Below, piece after piece: positions 34,949-43,134 of a stretch of DNA of 64,000 bases. The DNA is taken from assembly GCF_004364175.1 (NCBI RefSeq), contig NZ_SNZW01000015.1:1-64000 (forward strand), read 5' to 3'. The notes under the pieces were generated by a model. The model searched no databases. It saw only the letters and a list, made by a program, of their open reading frames with translations, and had not been told where the DNA came from. Origin of the DNA: Maribacter caenipelagi. Its GTDB lineage: Bacteria > Bacteroidota > Bacteroidia > Flavobacteriales > Flavobacteriaceae. The position numbers were made by a program, and so were the translations under genes. Numbering within the stretch: position 1 is the first letter of the stretch; each line of letters begins with the position of its first letter.

Positions 34949-37246
34949 TTAAAATTCATATTGAACAAAAACCGATAGATTTCTACCAGGGTCATTGATG
35001 GGTTCCGTTCCAAATTCTGCCTGATTGTTAAATGCGAAATTGAGGTGATTACTATACGTTTTATCGAAAACATTTAATGCCGCAATGCCTAAGGTTAGGT
35101 TCTTCATTGGTATTACACCCAAACGTAAATCCATTATTTCATAACCTGGTGTAACCTGCTCACCAAAAGAATATGCAATATTATCTTGCTCGGTAGTAAG
35201 CCTATATTCAGCATTTAACCAAAATTTTTCTTTTTCATAGCCCAATTTAAATCTTGTAACTAAAGGTGGTACCAAAGGTAATGACTCATTTAAATCATTA
35301 TTCTTAGCATATACATAAGCAAGTTCGGTTGTGAAGTTGAAATTAGTACAGAAGTCTACACCTGCCACAATTTCAAAACCTGTCTTGTATGCATCATCTA
35401 AATTTCTAAAAACCTTTGCATTAGATGGTTGGTTCATTGGCATGAATTTTCTTATTTGCGTTTCGTCTATTACAGCAACTATATAATTTTCGTAAAGCGA
35501 GTAATAGAAAGAAGTACTATACCTAAACATATCTGAAGTGTTTTCTGAAATAGGCATCTTTCCTTTAAAACCTACCTCAAACTGATTATTTACTTCTGCC
35601 TCTAAATTAGGATTACCAACATATTCATACGCGTCTTGACCTACGCTGAAATGATTAATAAAACGTTCTATCATATTTGCTGATCTAACACCACGACCAT
35701 ACGCCACTTCCATAATAAATTGTGGAGAATACACATATTTAATTGAAGCTGTACCACTAAAATTATGTTCTGTTCTGTTATCTAAATCAGTGTATAAAGC
35801 GGCAAAATCAGCTTCTGGATCTTTTGCTTCAGATGTAACATTGTCATAACGTACACCCGCAGTTAACATTGCTTTTTCTGTTAAGGGGTATTTACCTTCT
35901 GCAAATAATCCAATATCATTTATATATGAATCTTGCCACACCTTATCTTCAAATGTTAAGGGTGTGTCTAAAACTCCCATAGCATTTCTTTTCACTAATC
36001 GTGTTCTATTGCCATCTCGTGCAATATGCAAAACATCAATACCTGTAAATAGGGCTAGATTGTCTGTTGGTTTTAATTTTAATTCTACTTTACCACCTGC
36101 CGTAGTAGCGTCAATTGCAGAAATGGCAGATGTCATCATAAAGGTTGGCCTATTGTAATTAGTCATTATATGATCTACATAGCTGTAATAAATTTTAGAA
36201 TCTATGCTTTCAACAAGACCTGGCATACTCCCTAATTTATAATCTAAAGAGAGAACACTACTATTATCCTCTTCGGTGTCCATAGGTAAACCTGCGTGCA
36301 AAACATCGCGCCCGAAAGATTGTCGCCAATGTGCTTGTAGCCGTTGGTTTTCAGTAAAATTAACTCCAGCTTTAATTCCATAGTCCAAACTTCTAAATGA
36401 AGATGGAATTTCTATACCATCACCATCTTCATAATTACCAAAATCACGAATACCTACGTTAGCAGCTATATCATATTTCTCAGTTGCTTGTTGCAATCTG
36501 GCCATTGATACCAAAGAATTCCCATTACTTTCATAGCCGCCACTTAAACTACCGTGTAAGCCATAATCTTCAACAATTGGTTTTTGTGTTACCATATTGA
36601 CGATACCGCCAAAAGTGGCACCATATCTTACCGTATAAGGTCCTTTTATAATCTCTATTTTTTCAATTTCTTCCGGAATAACATGGGTCGTAATAGGGTC
36701 CATACGATTTGGACAGGCGTGCATTGCTTTAGTACCACCATCAAACTGCACATTTAACTGTTCATATTGCGTTGCTCTAAAACTAGGGTCAATTGCATAA
36801 TTACCTCTTTTAATTAACGAAAATCCATTAACATCATTAAACAAATCTGCTACATTTCTAGGCTGTACAATTTTCTTAACATAATCATTGGTCTCTATTG
36901 TAAGTACTGGGTCAATTTTCATATTCCCTGTCACCAACACTCCATTTATGGCAATGGGGGCTTCTTGTAAAGCAATCAGTATGTGTTCATCAACAAGCGA
37001 TACCTGTCGTTGTACTGTTCTATACCCTACGTGAGAGATGGTCAACACCACATTTTCTTCAACATTTTTCAAAACAAAATCACCATCTAAATTAGTATAT
37101 GTTGCTGATCCGTTATTAGTCAAAATGTGAGCACCGTTAAGTGGCTCTTGGTTACTTGCCGATATTATTTTTCCTGTTAAATTTTGTGCATGTATTAAGG
37201 GCACCGATATGAATACCGTTAGCACCCAAAGATATTTTATAATCAT
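34949..37246 (-). CDS. TonB-dependent receptor, OprC/NosA-like
   Basis: The 765-aa outer-membrane protein has a signal peptide (1-20), a carboxypeptidase-regulatory-like domain (about 24-105, NLTGKIISASNQEPLNGAH), a plug (about 120-230) and a barrel ending in F (SVFVQYEF). The plug motif HACPNRMDPITTH resembles the CPNxMDP segment of OprC/NosA-type copper receptors, so copper uptake is a candidate role. It is the second gene of a unit with the small Cys protein at 37330-37707, under a GTAAC-type promoter. Confidence 0.85.
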   Translation of the reverse strand: MIIKYLWVLTVFISVPLIHAQNLTGKIISASNQEPLNGAHILTNNGSATYTNLDGDFVLKNVEENVVLTISHVGYRTVQRQVSLVDEHILIALQEAPIAINGVLVTGNMKIDPVLTIETNDYVKKIVQPRNVADLFNDVNGFSLIKRGNYAIDPSFRATQYEQLNVQFDGGTKAMHACPNRMDPITTHVIPEEIEKIEIIKGPYTVRYGATFGGIVNMVTQKPIVEDYGLHGSLSGGYESNGNSLVSMARLQQATEKYDIAANVGIRDFGNYEDGDGIEIPSSFRSLDYGIKAGVNFTENQRLQAHWRQSFGRDVLHAGLPMDTEEDNSSVLSLDYKLGSMPGLVESIDSKIYYSYVDHIMTNYNRPTFMMTSAISAIDATTAGGKVELKLKPTDNLALFTGIDVLHIARDGNRTRLVKRNAMGVLDTPLTFEDKVWQDSYINDIGLFAEGKYPLTEKAMLTAGVRYDNVTSEAKDPEADFAALYTDLDNRTEHNFSGTASIKYVYSPQFIMEVAYGRGVRSANMIERFINHFSVGQDAYEYVGNPNLEAEVNNQFEVGFKGKMPISENTSDMFRYSTSFYYSLYENYIVAVIDETQIRKFMPMNQPSNAKVFRNLDDAYKTGFEIVAGVDFCTNFNFTTELAYVYAKNNDLNESLPLVPPLVTRFKLGYEKEKFWLNAEYRLTTEQDNIAYSFGEQVTPGYEIMDLRLGVIPMKNLTLGIAALNVFDKTYSNHLNFAFNNQAEFGTEPINDPGRNLSVFVQYEF

Positions 37247-37277
37247 CTTTAAAATTTTTAATTAATTGAAATACAGA

Positions 37278-37303
37278 CCAATACCTTAAAGTTTAGGTAT
37301 TGG
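37278..37303 (-). promoter_or_regulatory. intercistronic hairpin before the TonB receptor
   Basis: CCAATACCT (37278-37286) pairs with AGGTATTGG (37295-37303), extended by AAA/TTT with one bulge. It lies in the 83-bp gap between the small Cys gene and the receptor. It could be an attenuator or an mRNA processing or stability element. Confidence 0.45.
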
Positions 37304-37329
37304 ATGAATTAAAACGGAAATAAAAATTT

Positions 37330-37707
37330 CTAAAATCTCGGAGGATGTATTATACGTGCCAAAAAATGGAAGTCATAAAATATACTATACCATAAGTTAT
37401 GCGACTCTTTAATAGTTTGTTGCACAAACTTAAATGTAGTCAACGTACCAATAAACAATATGGTTTCGTTTTTTAAGAAGTCTAAATTAATTGGAGTTTT
37501 CTCGTTATCAGCTTCTTTTGACAACATTTGTGACAAGGCACATTTACCATCACATTTTAATTCTGGTCTCTCTTTATTCTCACAGAAACGTTCTACAAAA
37601 TCATCTGTAAATAAAGCATAATACCCTATGACTGTAGCAGTCTTAAAACTACTGCCCAAAGAAATAAGTATAAACAAATATGATATGATAAAGCTTGACA
37701 ACTTCAT
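37330..37707 (-). CDS. small Cys-rich exported/membrane protein, possible copper partner of the receptor
   Basis: The 125-aa protein has an N-terminal hydrophobic segment and, at 42-56, three Cys in FCENKERPELKCDGKC (Cys42, 52, 56), a pattern suited to metal binding. A second hydrophobic part and HFLARIIHPPRF close the protein. I do not recognise a named family. It is first in the unit with the OprC-like receptor and sits 35 bp from a GTAAC-type operator. Confidence 0.75.
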   Translation of the reverse strand: MKLSSFIISYLFILISLGSSFKTATVIGYYALFTDDFVERFCENKERPELKCDGKCALSQMLSKEADNEKTPINLDFLKNETILFIGTLTTFKFVQQTIKESHNLWYSIFYDFHFLARIIHPPRF

Positions 37708-37711
37708 ACTG

Positions 37712-37755
37712 CAAAATTAAATGCCCTAACTGGTTTAAAATGTGACTAAAGTCAC
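37712..37755 (-). promoter_or_regulatory. GTAAC-type operator and promoter of the Cys protein / TonB receptor unit
   Basis: GTGACTAAAGTCAC (37742-37755), a symmetric variant with GTGAC arms. On the minus strand TAATTTTG (37719 to 37712) starts 36 nt from the edge. Confidence 0.8.
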
Positions 37756-37858
37756 ATAACTAATTTAATCTTGACATTACTGAATACTATTTTCCAAAGC
37801 TATACTTTAAGGTTATAACTCGCTTCTTTTCGTAAAAAAATGTTAAAAATTAAGGTGT

Positions 37859-37902
37859 GTAACCAGGGTTACATTGTAAACCTTTTTCATAATTTAATTT
37901 TA
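37859..37902 (+). promoter_or_regulatory. GTAAC-N4-GTTAC operator and promoter of the peroxiredoxin
   Basis: GTAACCAGGGTTAC (37859-37872) and TAATTTTA (37895-37902), starts 36 nt apart. Confidence 0.8.
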
Positions 37903-37935
37903 TCAAAAATTATAAAACTATAAATATTACTTATT

Positions 37936-38601
37936 ATGAATAACGAAAATCTTTTATCCGAAAAAACAATTTCAATGCCTAGAATTGGCGATACAGCTCC
38001 TGATTTTACAGCAGTTACTACTAAAGGTAAAATTAAAATGTCTGATTTTGCAAAAGACAAATGGATTGTAATGTTTTCACATCCTGCTGATTTCACCCCT
38101 GTATGTACTACAGAAATGAGCGGATTCGCATCACGAAAAAGTGAATTTGACGAATTAAACACTGAACTATTAGGCTTAAGTATTGACAGTGTACATGCTC
38201 ACTTAGGATGGGTACAGAATGTAAGGGAAAATACCGGAATTTACTTTGACTTTCCTATTATTGCAGATCTTGACATGAAGGTTTCAAAGGCTTATGGAAT
38301 GCTACAACCTAATGAGAGCGAGACAGCTGCTGTGAGAGCAGTATTCTTTATTGATCCAAAGAAAAAAATACGTTTAGTAATGTACTATCCTTTAAATGTT
38401 GGTAGAAACATGGATGAAATATTACGTGCTTTAGATGCGCTACAAACGTCTGACAAACATAAAGTTGCGATGCCGTTAGATTGGAAAAGAGGCGATAAAG
38501 TTATTGTTTCCCCTCCAAAAACACTAGACGAGCTTAATGCTAGATTAGAAGACGATACTTTAGAAAAAGTAGATTGGTACCTTGCCAAAAAATCTATTTA
38601 A
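37936..38601 (+). CDS. 1-Cys peroxiredoxin (Prx6 type)
   Basis: The 221-aa protein has the peroxidatic motif HPADFTPVCTTE (Cys57) and no other Cys, so it is of the 1-Cys type. The long C-terminal domain with PLDWKRGDKVIVSPP fits Prx6. It reduces peroxides and possibly persulfides in the cytoplasm. A GTAAC-type promoter puts it in the sulfur regulon. Confidence 0.93.
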   Translation: MNNENLLSEKTISMPRIGDTAPDFTAVTTKGKIKMSDFAKDKWIVMFSHPADFTPVCTTEMSGFASRKSEFDELNTELLGLSIDSVHAHLGWVQNVRENTGIYFDFPIIADLDMKVSKAYGMLQPNESETAAVRAVFFIDPKKKIRLVMYYPLNVGRNMDEILRALDALQTSDKHKVAMPLDWKRGDKVIVSPPKTLDELNARLEDDTLEKVDWYLAKKSI

Positions 38602-38608
38602 CTTTATA

Positions 38609-38641
38609 ACATCGGTTCTATTAAGAGTATAGAACCGATGT
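38609..38641 (+). terminator. intrinsic terminator after peroxiredoxin
   Basis: ACATCGGTTCTAT (38609-38621), 7-nt loop, ATAGAACCGATGT (38629-38641), then ATTTTTAAT. A perfect 13-bp stem. The next gene has no GTAAC-type site, so some read-through may be needed to express it. Confidence 0.85.
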
Positions 38642-38666
38642 ATTTTTAATCATAAAACCTTTAGTT

Positions 38667-40007
38667 ATGATCATTAAACAATTTGAAGATAAACCTTTAG
38701 CTCATTATTCTTACGCCATTTTAAGCGAAAATAAAATAGCACTTGTTGATCCGTCTAGAGACCCTTTACCCTATTATAAATTTGCCGAGGAAAACAAAGC
38801 TAAAATTGTCGCAATATTTGAAACGCACCCTCATGCCGATTTCGTTAGTGGACATTTACAGATTCATAAAGAAACCGATGCTGTTATTTATGTGAGTAAG
38901 TTAGTTGTTGCCGATTATCCTCATGTAACATTTGATGACGGCGATGAATTAAATATGAACAATGTAACCTTCACTGCTATAAACACCCCTGGACATTCAC
39001 CAGATGGTATTACCATCGTTGCAAAAGATAAAAATTCTAAACAAGCAATATTTACAGGTGATACTTTGTTTATTGGTGATGTTGGCAGACCAGATTTAAG
39101 GGAAAAAGCTGGTAATATGAAAGCTAAACGCGAGCAATTGGCAAAAGATATGTACCATACAATGCAAAACAAATTTAATCATCTCTCAGATGACACTTTA
39201 GTTTACCCTGCACATGGTGCAGGTTCTTTATGTGGTAAGAATATGAGTAGTGATTCATCTAGTACGCTAGGAAATGAACGTATTGGCAATTGGGCTTTTA
39301 AAAACTTGACCGAAGAAGAATTTGTAGCGCATATTCTAAAAGACCAACCTTTTATTCCTTCTTATTTTGGATTTGACGTTGATATTAATAAAAATGGTGC
39401 GGTAAAATTTGAAAGTAGTATCGCAGATATACCCTTTCATATGCATTCTTCAAAAGTTGAAGAGGATATTTTAATCATAGATACACGAGACCAAGAAGTA
39501 TTTAAAAATAATCATCTGCCTAATGCGATCAATATTATGGCAAGAAACAATGATGATAAAATTGAAACTTGGTTAGGTTCTATCGTTGAACCTAAAGAAC
39601 CATTTTATCTGGTTATTTCTAGCATTAGTAAAAGACAAGAAATAATAGCTCGTATCGCTAAAATTGGGTATGAAAGTCAAATAAAGGGTATAATAACTAT
39701 GCCATTTATTGACTTAGAACATTCTGATGAATTTGTTTATACTGATTTTGATAAGAATAAGGCAAATTATACCATTGTAGATATTAGGAATAAAAGTGAA
39801 TTCAACGAAACAAAGTTCTTTGATGATGCTATCAATATACCTCTAAACCAATTACGAGATCATATAAATGAAATACCTACAGATAAACCAATTGTAGTTC
39901 ATTGTGCCGGTGGTTATAGAAGTGCTGCAGGATCCAGTATAGTTTCTAAGGAAATCGAGAACGCTAAAGTGTACGATTTAGGCGAAAAAATCAATAATTA
40001 CAAGTAA
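38667..40007 (+). CDS. persulfide dioxygenase-rhodanese fusion, divergent copy 3
   Basis: The 446-aa protein has the same plan as the tandem pair at 23.9-26.9 kb but is clearly more divergent, starting MIIKQFEDKPLAHYSYAI. The dioxygenase motifs are THPHADF, NTPGHSPDG and GDVGRPDLRE. The middle rhodanese lacks an active-loop Cys; the last has HCAGGYRS (Cys413). Its substrate carrier may differ from that of copies 1 and 2. It follows the peroxiredoxin gene. Confidence 0.9.
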   Translation: MIIKQFEDKPLAHYSYAILSENKIALVDPSRDPLPYYKFAEENKAKIVAIFETHPHADFVSGHLQIHKETDAVIYVSKLVVADYPHVTFDDGDELNMNNVTFTAINTPGHSPDGITIVAKDKNSKQAIFTGDTLFIGDVGRPDLREKAGNMKAKREQLAKDMYHTMQNKFNHLSDDTLVYPAHGAGSLCGKNMSSDSSSTLGNERIGNWAFKNLTEEEFVAHILKDQPFIPSYFGFDVDINKNGAVKFESSIADIPFHMHSSKVEEDILIIDTRDQEVFKNNHLPNAINIMARNNDDKIETWLGSIVEPKEPFYLVISSISKRQEIIARIAKIGYESQIKGIITMPFIDLEHSDEFVYTDFDKNKANYTIVDIRNKSEFNETKFFDDAINIPLNQLRDHINEIPTDKPIVVHCAGGYRSAAGSSIVSKEIENAKVYDLGEKINNYK

Positions 40008-40076
40008 ACTAGAAAACAAAAAATAAAATGCTTTCAACCTTAAATTCAATTTAGATAACACGAACATTATTCATCT

Positions 40077-40113
40077 AAAATCCCTATAATTAATTTTATG
40101 TTTTAGGGATTTT
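40077..40113 (+). terminator. terminator-like hairpin after copy 3
   Basis: AAAATCCCTA (40077-40086) pairs with TAGGGATTTT (40104-40113), 17-nt loop, followed by TTT. Confidence 0.75.
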
Positions 40114-40163
40114 TTAAAGGCAAATTCAATGAATATGCTCTATTAAAACTATATTTTTTATTT

Positions 40164-40207
40164 GTAACCAATGTTACCCATCAATTAGTAGAAATTAAAT
40201 AATTTCG
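40164..40207 (+). promoter_or_regulatory. GTAAC-N4-GTTAC operator and promoter of cydAB
   Basis: GTAACCAATGTTAC (40164-40177) and TAATTTCG (40200-40207, one mismatch), starts 36 nt apart. Confidence 0.78.
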
Positions 40208-40223
40208 TAAAAACCCACCTGTT

Positions 40224-41579
40224 ATGGATGTTGAAATTCTAGCCCGTATACAATTCGCCTTTACCATTGCTTTCCACTATATATACCCGCCTTTAAGTAT
40301 AGGAATTGGGTTAATCATGATGATTATGGAAGGTCTATATTTAAAAACAGGAAATAAACAATATGAAATTTTAACTCGTTTTTGGTTAAAAATATTCGCC
40401 ATAACCTTCGGAATTGGTGTAGCTACGGGAATTATAATGGAATTTGAATTTGGCACAAATTGGGCTGTTTATTCTCGCTATGTTGGTGATATATTCGGAA
40501 GTGCCCTAGCAGCTGAAGGCCTATTTGCATTTGGTTTAGAAAGTACCTTTTTAGGAATATTACTTTTTGGCTGGAATCGTGTTTCCCCAAAAGTTCATTT
40601 CTTTTCTACCATCATGGTTTTCTTTGGCTCTATGTTCTCGGCCGTATGGATAGTAGTAGCAAATAGCTGGCAGCAAACGCCCGCCGGATACCATATTGTC
40701 GGAGAAGGCTTTAATGCAAGAGCAGAAGTAACCGATTTTTGGGCAATGGTATTCAACCCTTCTAGTGTTGATAGAATTATACATGTTTGGCAAGGTGCGT
40801 TTCTAGCAGGAACTTTCTTGGTACTTAGCGTTCATGCATACTATTTATTAAAAAATAGATATGTAGATATTTCTATTAAAGCATTTAAAATATCTCTCGC
40901 GGTAGCAACTATAGTTTCGTTAACGCAGTTATTATCGGGGCATAGTTCTGCAGACGGTGTTGCCGTAAACCAACCTGCCAAGCTCGCAGCTATGGAAGGT
41001 CATTATGAGAAATCTGCACCTGCAGATATGTATTTATTTGGTTGGGTCAATAATGAAACACAAGAAGTGACAGGAATTAAAATACCAAAAGGACTGTCTT
41101 TTCTTGTACATCAAGATTTCGAAGAACCTATAACGGGGCTAAATGCCTTCCCTGAAGATGAAAGACCCGGACAGGTAAATGCTGTTTTTCAATTTTACCA
41201 TATCATGGTATCAATAGGGATATTTTTGATCTGTTTAACCTTATACGCAAGTTATCTTTGGTGGCGTGGAACTTTGTTCGAAAAGAAATGGCTCTTAAAG
41301 ATTTTTGCATTCTCCGTACTGTTACCCCAAATTGCCAATCAAGTAGGCTGGTTTGCGGCAGAAATGGGAAGACAACCATGGATCGTTTATGGTCATTTAA
41401 GAACTGATGAAGGCTTTTCACAAGAAGTTTCATCCAATCAGATCTTATTTTCACTAATAATGTTCTTAGTGGTCTACACCGTACTTTTTCTTTTGTTTAT
41501 TTATTCAGTAAATAAAAAGATAAAACATGGGCCATATGACGAAGCTGAGAATCCAGATGAATTTTTAAAATACGTTTAA
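40224..41579 (+). CDS. cydA: cytochrome bd oxidase subunit I
   Basis: The 451-aa protein has the CydA pattern: ARIQFAFTIAFHYIYPPLSIG with the haem His at 18, GEGFNARAEVTDFWAM, the Q-loop with a short insertion, and GWFAAEMGRQPWIVYG with the haem b595 region. The terminal oxidase takes electrons from quinol. Cytochrome bd is known to be much less inhibited by sulfide than haem-copper oxidases, which fits its place in the sulfur regulon next to SQR. Confidence 0.95.
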   Translation: MDVEILARIQFAFTIAFHYIYPPLSIGIGLIMMIMEGLYLKTGNKQYEILTRFWLKIFAITFGIGVATGIIMEFEFGTNWAVYSRYVGDIFGSALAAEGLFAFGLESTFLGILLFGWNRVSPKVHFFSTIMVFFGSMFSAVWIVVANSWQQTPAGYHIVGEGFNARAEVTDFWAMVFNPSSVDRIIHVWQGAFLAGTFLVLSVHAYYLLKNRYVDISIKAFKISLAVATIVSLTQLLSGHSSADGVAVNQPAKLAAMEGHYEKSAPADMYLFGWVNNETQEVTGIKIPKGLSFLVHQDFEEPITGLNAFPEDERPGQVNAVFQFYHIMVSIGIFLICLTLYASYLWWRGTLFEKKWLLKIFAFSVLLPQIANQVGWFAAEMGRQPWIVYGHLRTDEGFSQEVSSNQILFSLIMFLVVYTVLFLLFIYSVNKKIKHGPYDEAENPDEFLKYV

Positions 41580-41588
41580 TTGACAAAT

Positions 41589-42626
41589 ATGGAAACATTC
41601 TTAGGTATTGACTATCCAACGCTTTGGTATTTAGTTGTAGGCTTATTATTTTCTGGTTACGCTATTCTAGAAGGCTTTGACTATGGCGCAGGTGCATGGC
41701 ATTTGTTTTTCAAAAAAGATTTGAGCAGACGTATTGCAATTAATGCCATTGGTCCTATTTGGGATGCAAATCAAGTTTGGCTCATAATTGGTGGTGGGGC
41801 GCTATTTGCTGGTTTTCCTGTTATGTATGCAACGATGTTATCGGCTATGTACATTCCGTTCATGATATTTTTAATGTTGCTTGTTCTACGTTCTTCAGCT
41901 ATAAAATTCAGAAGTTCTGAAGATATGAAATGGTGGCGCAATACTTGGGATATTATCTACTTCGCATCTAATACCTTAATCGCATTTTTATTAGGCGTTG
42001 TTCTTGGCAACATTTTACAAGGATTTGAACTACATGAAAATTTTAGTTACAAAGGTGGTGTTATCTTTGATTTTCTTAGCCCCTATGCAATTATGACCGG
42101 CTTTACAACGCTCTCTTTATTTATGACCCAAGGAGCTATATTCTTATTATTGAAAACAGAAGGTAGACTACATGCGCGATTGACTTTTTTATTAAAAAAA
42201 GGAATGATCTTTTTTATCATCAGTTTTGGGGTTACCTCAATGTATACTCTTGTATTTATTCCTGGAGTTACTGATAGTTTCAAAGAGCAACCTATATTTT
42301 TTGCGTTACCGATATTAGCATTTCTTGCTGTTGCAAACGTGCCCCGTTTGGTATCCAAGAAAAAGTATTTTCAAGCTATCGTTTTTTCTTCCTTAACCAT
42401 GGCTTTTTTGTTAATGCTTGTTGCATTTCAGCTCTATCCAGTTTTATTATTTTCAACTATAGACCCTAGTTATAGTGTTACTATCTATAATGCCGCATCT
42501 TCTCAAAAATCTTTAGGTATAATGTTAACTATGGTGGTAATAGGTGCGCCTCTTTTAGCAGGATATCTTATTTTTCTATACAAAACATTTAACGGGAAAG
42601 TAAAATTAGATGATACTAGCTATTAA
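41589..42626 (+). CDS. cydB: cytochrome bd oxidase subunit II
   Basis: I use the ATG at 41589 (METFLGIDYPTLWY; 345 aa); an in-frame TTG lies at 41580, one base after the cydA stop. It has the CydB pattern (ILEGFDYGAGAWHLF, NAIGPIWDANQVWLI) and eight or nine helices. It forms the bd oxidase with CydA. No terminator was identified, but a perfect AT palindrome covers the stop region (42620-42637). Confidence 0.95.
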   Translation: METFLGIDYPTLWYLVVGLLFSGYAILEGFDYGAGAWHLFFKKDLSRRIAINAIGPIWDANQVWLIIGGGALFAGFPVMYATMLSAMYIPFMIFLMLLVLRSSAIKFRSSEDMKWWRNTWDIIYFASNTLIAFLLGVVLGNILQGFELHENFSYKGGVIFDFLSPYAIMTGFTTLSLFMTQGAIFLLLKTEGRLHARLTFLLKKGMIFFIISFGVTSMYTLVFIPGVTDSFKEQPIFFALPILAFLAVANVPRLVSKKKYFQAIVFSSLTMAFLLMLVAFQLYPVLLFSTIDPSYSVTIYNAASSQKSLGIMLTMVVIGAPLLAGYLIFLYKTFNGKVKLDDTSY

Positions 42627-42732
42627 AATTTTAATAGGCACTTAAATCTATGTAATTAATAAATTACTATTTCTTCAAATTCAACCCTTGGCTATTAGAA
42701 ATTGTAAAGTAATTTATCTTTCCAGAGAAGAA

Positions 42733-42858
42733 CTATCGTCTATTCTTCTTTATCCTTTTTTTGCTCATTTTGTAAATAAGCCACACAAAACCTACAACAA
42801 AATGAAGTAGTATAATACCGGCAACTATGTAGATTATGGTATTAGAATTTCCCCTCAT
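42733..42858 (-). CDS. small one-helix membrane protein (41 aa)
   Basis: This short reading frame is on the opposite strand to cydAB. ATG is at 42856-42858. The peptide begins MRGNSNTIIYIVAGIILLHF, has one strong membrane helix (about 7-29) and ends in a basic tail (KMSKKRIKKNRR) that should stay in the cytoplasm. Composition and topology look genuine, but no family is recognised. It may be a CydX-like oxidase helper by position only; its strand argues against cotranscription. Confidence 0.5.
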   Translation of the reverse strand: MRGNSNTIIYIVAGIILLHFVVGFVWLIYKMSKKRIKKNRR

Positions 42859-43134
42859 AATTTATGTATTTATAAACCTTGGGTAAAACTATAAATACCT
42901 CCCAAAATAAAATATGATATCAATCAACTAACCCATATTTATTTACTAATAAAGCATTATAACTACCCAAAATAAAACAAACATATTATACATAATATCA
43001 GCTCTTGCAAAAATTATTAGCTATTTACTAAAAGTACTCTTACATCTAGTGCAATAAGCCTTTTTATGTAACAAAAGTTGCTGTAAGACTTACTTAAAAA
43101 AAAGATCTTAGCTTATAATTTAAAGCTCAATATA
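42859..43134. other. intergenic stretch before SQR 2
   Basis: An AT-rich stretch with no coding signal. It contains the degenerate GTAAC-type site at 43068-43081. Otherwise I see nothing in it. Confidence 0.6.
43068..43081 (+). promoter_or_regulatory. degenerate GTAAC-type operator upstream of SQR 2
   Basis: GTAACAAAAGTTGC has one mismatch in the right arm and lies 53 bp before the SQR 2 start. No TAnnTTTG box is found at the 36-nt position, so this is the exception to the pattern and may be weak or inactive. Confidence 0.5.
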
